A stretch of DNA of 63,582 bases from NCBI GenBank assembly GCA_016124645.1, contig WGNE01000027.1, positions 1 to 63,582 on the forward strand. Direction: 5' to 3'. This document shows, one piece after another, positions 53,181 through 63,582 of this stretch (within the stretch, counting starts at the first letter, position 1; each line of letters opens with the position of its first letter). This DNA comes from Alphaproteobacteria bacterium. Lineage in GTDB: Bacteria > Pseudomonadota > Alphaproteobacteria > Micavibrionales > UBA2020. The notes beneath the pieces are model-generated. The model ran no database searches. It saw only the letters and a list, made by a program, of their open reading frames with translations, and was not told the origin of the DNA. A program made the position numbers and the translations under genes.

Positions 53181-54431
53181 ATGATCGGCTTTATCAAGAA
53201 ACTTTTCGGCGGGGATGCGCAGTCGCGGCTTCAGAAGCAGAAAAAGCTTCTGGCGACGAACGACCCCAAGACCCTGCTGGCCCTCGCGCGCGACCGCAAG
53301 ACCCATACGGAGGTTCTCTATTTCCTCGCCCGCAGCGAAGACCCCGTCATCCGCCGCGCGGTCGCCAACAACCCGGCCATGCCCGCGCAGGCCTCCGCCC
53401 TGCTGGCGCTGGATACGGATACGGACGTGCGCATGACGCTGGCGGCAAGGCTGGTCGAGCTTCTGCCCGCGCTGCCCGCCGACCGCCAAAGCCAGATCTA
53501 CGCCTATGCCGTGCAGGCGCTGGGCATGCTGGCGCAGGACGAGGTGTTCAAGATACGCAAGGCGCTCTCCACCGCGCTGCGCGACTACGCCAAGGCGCCG
53601 CCGCCCGTGGTGGCGCGCCTCGCCCGCGACGTGGAACGGGAGATCGCGGAGCCGATATTGCGCTTCTGCGTCGCGCTGGAGGATGAGGAGATGCTCGACA
53701 TCCTCTCCGGCCACCCGGAGCCCTGGGTCATCTCCGCCATCGCCGCGCGGCCGGAGGTGAGCGAGGCCGTGTCCGAAGCCGTGGTGGAAACGCAGGACGC
53801 GCCCGGCACCGCCGTGCTCATCGGCAACAGCGGCGCGCATCTTTCTGTCGAGACGCTGGGGCGCATCGTCGCGCAGGCGCAGCAATACCCTGAATGGCAC
53901 AAGCCCATCGCCATGCGCAAGGAGCTTTCCGTCGATCTCGCGCGGCAGCTGGCGGGCTTCGTCAACGCGACGATCCTGCAGGTGCTGGAAAAGCGCAGCG
54001 ACTTCGACGCCGCGACGCGGCAGGGCGTGCTCGACATGGTGGGGCGGCGCATCGAATACCTGCATTCGAGCGCTTCGGGCGAAAAGCCGGAGGAAAAGGT
54101 GCTGCGGCTCGTCAAGGCGGGCAAGCTCACGCCTGAGGTGATACAGGACGCGCTTTCCTGGCAGGAGCGGGATTTCTTCATCCTCGCCATCGCCTACCAG
54201 TCGGGCATCCGGCCGGAAATCGTGCGCAAGATGCTCTCCCTCAACAACGCCAAGCCCATCATCGCCCTGTGCTGGCGGGCGAAGCTGCCGGTGCGCATGT
54301 GCCTTGACGTGCAGCGCTTCGCCGGGCGGCTCTCGCCCAGGGATTTGCTCTACCCCAAGGGCGGCACGGAATACCCCCTGAGCCTGGACGAGATGAAATG
54401 GCAGCTTGAGTTTTTCGGCATCAAGTCATAA
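53181..54431 (+). CDS. DUF2336 HEAT-like repeat protein
   Basis: This 416-residue alpha-solenoid has repeating helices (LLALARDRKTHTEVLYFLA, VIRRAVANNPAMP, DTDVRMTLAARL, EPWVISAIAARPEVSEAV) characteristic of DUF2336, a family largely confined to alphaproteobacteria and of unknown function. It starts 33 bp after zapE with a CAGGGGCAGG ribosome region. It is presumably cytoplasmic and engaged in protein binding. Confidence 0.8.
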   Translation: MIGFIKKLFGGDAQSRLQKQKKLLATNDPKTLLALARDRKTHTEVLYFLARSEDPVIRRAVANNPAMPAQASALLALDTDTDVRMTLAARLVELLPALPADRQSQIYAYAVQALGMLAQDEVFKIRKALSTALRDYAKAPPPVVARLARDVEREIAEPILRFCVALEDEEMLDILSGHPEPWVISAIAARPEVSEAVSEAVVETQDAPGTAVLIGNSGAHLSVETLGRIVAQAQQYPEWHKPIAMRKELSVDLARQLAGFVNATILQVLEKRSDFDAATRQGVLDMVGRRIEYLHSSASGEKPEEKVLRLVKAGKLTPEVIQDALSWQERDFFILAIAYQSGIRPEIVRKMLSLNNAKPIIALCWRAKLPVRMCLDVQRFAGRLSPRDLLYPKGGTEYPLSLDEMKWQLEFFGIKS

Positions 54432-54483
54432 AATTATTTAAATCAATGGATTATTTATAAAAATCATTCTTGATAAGGACATC

Positions 54484-55383
54484 ATGCAGGCAGACGCAAC
54501 CCGGGCAGAACTGGAGCAGAAGGCGAAAGCCGGCGACATGCCGTCCCTGCTGGAACTCGCGCGCCGCCACGTCAACGGCTACGACGCGCCGGACAACCCC
54601 GAAGAGAACATCCCCCGCGACCCCGAAAAGGCCGTCCCCCTGCTGGTGCAGGCGGCGGACAAGGGCAGCTCCGAAGCGCAATGCGCGCTGGGCACGCTGC
54701 ATGAATACGGCTGGGGGGTGGAGCGCGACATGCAAAAGGCGCTCGATTTCTACAAAAAGGCCTTCGACAACGGCGACGCCAACGCCTGCTACCGCCTCGG
54801 CAGGCTGTTCGACCTCGGCACCGCGGTCGAGTACAACGCAGAGCACGCCGCCAGCTTCTATGAGGAAGGCGCGAAACGCGGCAACGGGGATTGCCAGTAT
54901 TACCTCGCCCTGCGCTCGCTCGAGGGGCGCGGCATCCCGCGCGATTCCATCCGGGGCGTGGACCTGCTGGAGCAGGCGGGGCACAACGGCGTGCCCGCCG
55001 CGCTGGAGGTGCTGGGCACCATCTACCTTGAAGGCATCACCGTGCCGCGCGACGAGGACATGGCCTTCGACTGCTTTTCGCGCGCGCTTTTGTATTTCGA
55101 TTCAGACCCCTTCATCGCGGCGGGCGACTGCGTGGTCTATTTCGCGCTCTGCCTCTTGCAGGGCGTCGGTTGCAAGAAAGACCCGGAAACCGCCGTCCGC
55201 GCGCTGGAAACCGCGGCGGAGGAAGGCAACCTCATCGCGCGCCAGATTCTCGACGAGAAGGTCATCAAGAACCCGCTGATGCCGATTTACTTCGGCCGTT
55301 ATTCCGAGGAGGATTTCGCCAAGGCCGACCCGCGCGGCTGGGATATTTCCGCTTTGCTGGCGGGCGAGGACGCCGGGGTTTAA
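54484..55383 (+). CDS. Sel1-like repeat protein
   Basis: This 299-residue protein has about six Sel1 (TPR-like) repeats of the form A...LG.lYe.G.gv..D...A..yy.kA, including AQCALGTLHEYGWGVERDMQKALDFYKKA. No signal peptide was seen, so it is probably cytoplasmic and binds partners. It follows the DUF2336 gene by 52 bp and overlaps the convergent C39-like gene by four bases. Confidence 0.85.
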   Translation: MQADATRAELEQKAKAGDMPSLLELARRHVNGYDAPDNPEENIPRDPEKAVPLLVQAADKGSSEAQCALGTLHEYGWGVERDMQKALDFYKKAFDNGDANACYRLGRLFDLGTAVEYNAEHAASFYEEGAKRGNGDCQYYLALRSLEGRGIPRDSIRGVDLLEQAGHNGVPAALEVLGTIYLEGITVPRDEDMAFDCFSRALLYFDSDPFIAAGDCVVYFALCLLQGVGCKKDPETAVRALETAAEEGNLIARQILDEKVIKNPLMPIYFGRYSEEDFAKADPRGWDISALLAGEDAGV

Positions 55384-55838
55384 AGCGCGATCGCCTGCCA
55401 CAGCGCGTTGCTGTTTTGCGCGACGGGGGTGAAGTTGACGGACCAGCGCGTCAGGTGGCCGCTTTCGGATATCCAGTTCAGCGACGACAGCGCCTTGGTG
55501 AAAATCTTGTGGTCGTAGGGGTCGTAATAGACGATCTCGTCCCCTTCGAGATTGAGGAAGACGACGTAATGCCCCTCGTCCTCCATGATGTTGGCGACGC
55601 CGACGCCGCCCGCGTAGCTGTCTTCCCCCGCGCTCTTGAAGGGCAGGTATTTTTCGCTCACCTCCGCCATTTGAAAATTGCAGGAGCCGACGGCGGGGTC
55701 GGGCTTGAGCAGCCCGCGGAAAAACGCGTAGTCCACGTCATCCACGCCGTAAAGCTTCGCCACCGTCGCAAGGCAGGCGGGGCCGCAGGAGATTTCGTCC
55801 TGCTGGCGGATGAAGAAGCTGGCGTCGAAACGGTTCAT
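55380..55838 (-). CDS. C39-like cysteine peptidase, copy 1
   Basis: This 152-residue papain-like protein has Gln and Cys in RQQDEISCGPACLATVAK (Cys18), His90 in EGHYVVFL and Asp106 in YYDPYDH. It lacks a transporter domain and signal peptide, unlike bacteriocin-processing C39 ABC proteins. It is downstream of a paralogue by five bases and shares its layout. Possible roles are peptide processing or deamidation of cytoplasmic targets. Confidence 0.75.
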   Translation of the reverse strand: MNRFDASFFIRQQDEISCGPACLATVAKLYGVDDVDYAFFRGLLKPDPAVGSCNFQMAEVSEKYLPFKSAGEDSYAGGVGVANIMEDEGHYVVFLNLEGDEIVYYDPYDHKIFTKALSSLNWISESGHLTRWSVNFTPVAQNSNALWQAIAL

Positions 55839-55843
55839 GTCTG

Positions 55844-56398
55844 TCAGTCCCTGTTTCTGGAAGGGCGGAAGGCGCCTTTCGCGTGTTTTTTACCCGGCGT
55901 CTTCGCGGGCGCGGTTTTCGCCAGCCACTTGTCGAAACCGTTGTCCTCGAGCGGCGCGAAGTTGATCGACCAGCGCAGGCGGTCCTCGGTGAGCGAGGCC
56001 CAGTCCACATTCTCCATCTTATCAATGACCAGCTCGTGGAAAAAGGGGTCGTAATACATCAGCTTGTCGTCCTCGCGGCAGAGGAAGACGACGTAATGGT
56101 CTTCATCCATCACGATGTTGGCGATGGCGACGCCGCCCTCGTAAGTGTCGCGGCCCTCGCTCACGCAGGGCAGGAATTTTTTGCTCAGCGCGTGCATGTG
56201 CTCGCAGGGGGTGCCGGTCTCGGGATCGGGCTTCGCCGCCGCGCGGCAGAAATCATAGCTCGCGCTTTTCACGCCGAAGATTTTCGCGACCGTCGCAAGG
56301 CTGGCGGGTCCGCAGGAATAATCGTCGCGCTGGCGGGCGAAGAACGAGTCGCCGACGGTTCCCTCCAGCGGGATGTATTTTGGAAATTCTTCCATCAT
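55844..56398 (-). CDS. C39-like cysteine peptidase, copy 2
   Basis: This 184-residue paralogue of the following gene has catalytic Cys29 in RQRDDYSCGPASLATVAK, His101 in DEDHYVVFL and Asp117 in YYDPFFH. It has an extra basic C-terminal tail (KTPGKKHAKG). The duplicates are separated by five bases on the same strand and retain all catalytic residues, so both should be active. They run opposite to mdh. Substrates unknown. Confidence 0.75.
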   Translation of the reverse strand: MMEEFPKYIPLEGTVGDSFFARQRDDYSCGPASLATVAKIFGVKSASYDFCRAAAKPDPETGTPCEHMHALSKKFLPCVSEGRDTYEGGVAIANIVMDEDHYVVFLCREDDKLMYYDPFFHELVIDKMENVDWASLTEDRLRWSINFAPLEDNGFDKWLAKTAPAKTPGKKHAKGAFRPSRNRD

Positions 56399-56474
56399 AA
56401 GTCGATATTATCATAAGGGCGAAAAACCGGAATAATCTATTTCATATATTACGGCAAATGAAGGCGTTAGGGGC

Positions 56475-56503
56475 TTGATTTGTGCGTTGCAAGAACATAA
56501 TAT
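56475..56503 (+). promoter_or_regulatory. Candidate promoter of mdh-suc operon
   Basis: -35 TTGATT (56475-56480), 17-bp spacer, -10 TAATAT (56498-56503), leaving a leader of about 150 nt. A CCCCCG/CGGGGG hairpin (56517-56522, 56534-56539) with CGCG flanks follows in the leader and may stabilise or regulate the transcript. Confidence 0.5.
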
Positions 56504-56646
56504 CCGCGCCCGCGCACCCCCGGGGCGCCGCACCGGGGGAGACGCGTTTGCTGTCTGATATTCGTGGCGTTTTCTGCGCTTTCCCCTTCCAAGAGCGGGG
56601 ATATGTGCTAGTTTATCGTCAGTACAAAACGAGTCCCCAATTTTAA

Positions 56647-57621
<975 letters not shown>

Positions 57622-57652
57622 ACGCCGGCGCAATAAAGGGAAAGTGTGAAGA

Positions 57653-58825
57653 ATGAACATCCATGAGTATCAGGCCAAGGAGCTTTTGAAGGCGCGCGGC
57701 GTGCCGGTGCTGAACGGCGGCGTCGCCTATACGGCGGAAGAGGCGGCCGAGGTGGCGAAAAAACTGCCCGGCCCCGTCTATGTCGTGAAGGCGCAGATTC
57801 ACGCGGGCGGCCGCGGCAAGGGCGGCGGCGTGAAGGTCGTCAAATCCGTGGACGAGGTGAAGGACACCGCGCAGAACATGCTCGGCATGCAGCTCGTCAC
57901 CCACCAGACCGGCCCGCAGGGGCAGGAGGTGCGCCGCGTCTATATCGAGGAAGGCTGCGACATCGCGCGCGAGCTTTACCTCGGCCTGCTCATCGACCGC
58001 GCCACCTCGCGCGTGACCGTCATGGCCTCGACCGAAGGCGGCGTCGAGATCGAGGAAGTCGCGGCCAAGACGCCGGAGAAAATCCTGAAAGTCGTGGTGG
58101 ACCCCGCCGTCGGGCTGCAGGCCTTCCAGGGCCGCCAGATCGCCTTCGGCCTCGGCCTTGAAGGCAAGCAGGTCGGCAAATGCGTGGCGCTGCTCTCCAA
58201 GATGTACGACGCCTTCATCGGCCTCGACGCCTCGATCGTCGAGATCAACCCGCTGGTCGTGACCGGCGCCGGCGACGTCATTCCGCTGGATGCGAAAATG
58301 AACTTCGACGACAACGCCCTGTTCCGCCACAAGAACGTGGAAGAGCTGCGCGACGTTTCCGAGGAAGACCCCGCCGAGCAGCGCGCGAAGGACCATGAGC
58401 TCAACTACGTCAAGCTGACCGGCAACATCGGCTGCATGGTCAACGGCGCGGGGCTCGCCATGGCGACGATGGACATCATCAAGCTTTACGGCGGCGACCC
58501 CGCCAACTTCCTCGACGTCGGCGGTGGCGCGACCAAGGAGCGGGTGGCGGAAGCCTTCCGCATCATCCTGTCCGACCCGAACGTCGAGGGCATCCTCGTC
58601 AACATCTTCGGCGGCATCATGCGCTGCGACGTCATCGCCGAGGGCGTGATCACCGCCGCGCGAGAGCTGGGCATGACCATGCCCCTCGTCGTCAGGCTGG
58701 AGGGCACCAACGTCGATAAGGGCAAGAAGCTCTTGAAGGAATCCGGTTTGAACATCATCGCGGCCGACAACCTCGCCGACGCCGCGCAAAAAGTCGTCAG
58801 CACCGTCAAAGCGGAGGCCGCGTAA
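57653..58825 (+). CDS. sucC: Succinyl-CoA ligase beta subunit
   Basis: This 390-residue ATP-grasp protein begins [18 protein letters not shown], with nucleotide-binding [16 protein letters not shown] and the C-terminal CoA-ligase fold [15 protein letters not shown]. It makes the ligase with SucD. A DUF2059 gene, not sucD, follows directly by one base. Confidence 0.96.
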   Translation: MNIHEYQAKELLKARGVPVLNGGVAYTAEEAAEVAKKLPGPVYVVKAQIHAGGRGKGGGVKVVKSVDEVKDTAQNMLGMQLVTHQTGPQGQEVRRVYIEEGCDIARELYLGLLIDRATSRVTVMASTEGGVEIEEVAAKTPEKILKVVVDPAVGLQAFQGRQIAFGLGLEGKQVGKCVALLSKMYDAFIGLDASIVEINPLVVTGAGDVIPLDAKMNFDDNALFRHKNVEELRDVSEEDPAEQRAKDHELNYVKLTGNIGCMVNGAGLAMATMDIIKLYGGDPANFLDVGGGATKERVAEAFRIILSDPNVEGILVNIFGGIMRCDVIAEGVITAARELGMTMPLVVRLEGTNVDKGKKLLKESGLNIIAADNLADAAQKVVSTVKAEAA

Positions 58826-58826
58826 C

Positions 58827-59354
58827 GTGAAGAAACTGCTTGTTCTGGCCATTGCGAGCTTGATCGTGACGGCGCAGCCTGCAAAGGCCGCGGAGGATAC
58901 GGGGCAAGCCCCGGCCGTGCAAACGGCGCAGCGGGATGCGGATTACGATGCGCGCATTGAGGCGGCAAAAAGCTATTTGCGCGTCAATTCAGTGCGCAAT
59001 ATGCTCGACCTCATGCTTGAGAATATAAGAAAAAATCCGCAGATGAATCTGTCGCCGGCATTTTGGGATGGCGTCAAAGACTCCATAGACTATGACGCTT
59101 TGGACGATATTGCGGCAAAGGCGCTTGCCAAGACTTTCACGCTTGATGAAATCAACGCGATGGTGGTTTTTTATGGTTCTCCCGCCGGCCAGTCGATCAT
59201 GAAAAAAATGCCTGCATATATGGCCGAGGTAACGCCTGCCGTACAAGAACAGATGATGAAGAGCGTGGCAAAGCAGATTCAAAAAATGCAAGCGAAAGCG
59301 GGCAAGGAATCTGCTCCGGCACGGCAACCTGCGTCGCATCAGGAAGGAAAATAG
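58827..59354 (+). CDS. DUF2059 secreted protein inserted between sucC and sucD
   Basis: This 175-residue protein uses a GTG start one base after the sucC stop. A Sec signal (cleavage after AKA, about residue 21) is followed by a helical DUF2059 domain (FTLDEINAMVVFYGSPAGQSIMKKMPAYM) and a basic Lys/Gln-rich tail. Base composition is visibly more AT-rich than in the flanking suc genes, which suggests insertion into the operon. It ends three bases before sucD. Function unknown. Confidence 0.82.
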   Translation: MKKLLVLAIASLIVTAQPAKAAEDTGQAPAVQTAQRDADYDARIEAAKSYLRVNSVRNMLDLMLENIRKNPQMNLSPAFWDGVKDSIDYDALDDIAAKALAKTFTLDEINAMVVFYGSPAGQSIMKKMPAYMAEVTPAVQEQMMKSVAKQIQKMQAKAGKESAPARQPASHQEGK

Positions 59355-59357
59355 ACA

Positions 59358-60236
59358 ATGTCCGTACTCGTCAATAAAAACACCAAGGTCATCTGCCAGG
59401 GCTTCACCGGCGCGCAGGGCACCTTCCACTCCGAGCAGGCCATCGCTTATGGCACGAAAATGGTCGGTGGCGTGACCCCCGGCAAGGGCGGCGCCAAGCA
59501 CCTCGACCTGCCGGTCTTCAACACGGTGAAGGAAGCCGTGAACGACACGGGCGCGAACGCCTCCGTCATCTACGTGCCGCCGCCCTTCGCGGCGGACGCG
59601 ATACTGGAGGCGATCGACGCGGAGCTGGACCTCGTCATCTGCATCACCGAGGGCATTCCGGTGCTCGACATGGTGAAGGTGAAACGCAAGCTGGAAGACA
59701 GCAAGACGCGGCTCATCGGCCCCAACTGCCCCGGCGTCATCACGCCCGACGAATGCAAGATCGGCATCATGCCCGGCCATATCCACAAGCGCGGCAAGGT
59801 CGGCATCGTTTCGCGCTCCGGCACGCTCACCTATGAAGCGGTCGCGCAGACGACGGCCAACGGCCTCGGCCAGACCACCTGCATCGGCATCGGCGGCGAC
59901 CCCGTCAACGGCACCAACTTCATCGACGCCATCGACATGTTCCTGAAAGACGACGAAACCGAAGCCATCCTGATGATCGGCGAGATCGGCGGCGCGGCGG
60001 AGGAAGACGCGGCGGAATTCGTCAAGGCGTCCAAGGTCAAGAAACCCATGGCGGCCTTCATCGCGGGCGTCACCGCGCCCCCCGGCCGCCGCATGGGTCA
60101 CGCCGGCGCGATCATCGCGGGCGGCAAGGGCGGCGCGAAGGACAAGATCGCCGCGCTGAAAGCCGCGGGCATGGTCGTGGCGGACAGCCCGGCGGGCCTT
60201 GGCGAAGCGATCGAAAAGGCCATCAAGGCGGCGTAA
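59358..60236 (+). CDS. sucD: Succinyl-CoA ligase alpha subunit
   Basis: This 292-residue protein has the CoA-binding entry [29 protein letters not shown] and the phospho-histidine in [10 protein letters not shown]. It is separated from sucC by the DUF2059 gene. sucA follows by 76 bp. Confidence 0.96.
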   Translation: MSVLVNKNTKVICQGFTGAQGTFHSEQAIAYGTKMVGGVTPGKGGAKHLDLPVFNTVKEAVNDTGANASVIYVPPPFAADAILEAIDAELDLVICITEGIPVLDMVKVKRKLEDSKTRLIGPNCPGVITPDECKIGIMPGHIHKRGKVGIVSRSGTLTYEAVAQTTANGLGQTTCIGIGGDPVNGTNFIDAIDMFLKDDETEAILMIGEIGGAAEEDAAEFVKASKVKKPMAAFIAGVTAPPGRRMGHAGAIIAGGKGGAKDKIAALKAAGMVVADSPAGLGEAIEKAIKAA

Positions 60237-60312
60237 GAACGATACCGGCGGGGCGGAAACCCCGCGCCGCCGGATGCTGGACACACGGTCACAAAAAAAG
60301 GCATGGAATAAA

Positions 60313-63186
<2,874 letters not shown>

Positions 63187-63231
63187 CGTTACGTACAAGA
63201 GTTTTGAAAAGACCAGAAGAAGGTAAAAGCA

Positions 63232-63582
63232 ATGGCAACAGAAATCGTGGTACCGGCACTGGGCGAATCCGTCACCGAGGCGACGGTCGCAAAATGGCTG
63301 AAAAACGTAGGCGACGCCGTGGCGGTGGATGACGCGCTGGTCGAGCTCGAGACCGACAAGGTCACGCTCGAGGTCAACGCCAAATCCGCCGGCGTGCTGA
63401 AAGAGATCAAGGTCGAAACCGGCGCCAACGTCGAGGTCGGCGCGGTGCTGGGCACCATCGGCGAGGGCGCGGGCAAACCCGCCGCGAAAGCCCCGGCCGC
63501 GAAACCGGACGCGCCGAAAGCCGCGCCCAAGGCCGCGCAGGTCGCCTCGAAACCCGCCAGCAACGACAGCTCGAGCGCGGCG
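63232..63582 (+). CDS. sucB: Dihydrolipoyl succinyltransferase, 3' partial
   Basis: The first 117 codons are visible: a lipoyl domain ([20 protein letters not shown], with lipoylated Lys in ETDKVTLEV) and the start of an Ala/Pro-rich hinge. The catalytic domain lies beyond the right edge. Follows sucA by 45 bp. Confidence 0.95.
   Translation, partial: MATEIVVPALGESVTEATVAKWLKNVGDAVAVDDALVELETDKVTLEVNAKSAGVLKEIKVETGANVEVGAVLGTIGEGAGKPAAKAPAAKPDAPKAAPKAAQVASKPASNDSSSAA

Overview
The window looks like a high-GC alphaproteobacterial chromosome. The basis is the gene order zapE ... mdh-sucC-sucD-sucA-sucB, the fabI-aroC pair, the lptF/lptG and mlaA/mlaC loci, and a DUF2336 protein. The genus cannot be fixed from sequence alone. 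No rRNA, tRNA, integrase or CRISPR array was seen.

Two halves differ clearly. Positions 1-26400 are accessory and locally AT-richer. They hold an ABC-exporter permease fragment, a minimal mercury-type module (MerR, a thioredoxin-fold protein, a MerC-like membrane protein) with a textbook MerR promoter, and a lone response regulator. Next come a mobilisation module (MobC, relaxase and a small partner, with no conjugation machinery), an IS110-family transposase, and a hairpin-dense gene-free tract. A large secreted RHS/YD-repeat protein follows, with a small secreted protein and a lone pseudopilin behind it. Then come a LysR-flanked kinase/phospho-lyase pair, a seven-gene operon of small, mostly membrane proteins of unknown function, and a convergent two-gene short prokaryotic Argonaute system of the SPARDA type (DUF4365-like nuclease-APAZ plus catalytically dead pAgo).

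Positions 26466-63582 are mostly housekeeping. They encode EttA, outer-membrane lipid transport (MlaC, MlaA), LPS export (LptG, LptF), PepA with HolC nearby, a three-domain acyltransferase/acyl-ACP synthetase, an M23 peptidase, FabI-AroC, SppA, a lytic transglycosylase, a long acyl-CoA dehydrogenase and ZapE. The TCA operon mdh-sucC-(DUF2059)-sucD-sucA-sucB runs off the right edge. Unusual inserts here are a His-Gly/Cys metal-binding peptide, tandem C39-like cysteine peptidases between zapE and mdh, and a secreted DUF2059 protein between sucC and sucD.

The best candidates for undescribed biology are the seven-gene operon at 20262-23284 and the hairpin tract at 8297-8689. Two proteins of the operon share a C-terminal PLGPKFHA-type motif, two others look like paralogues, and its last protein resembles one encoded 25 kb away.
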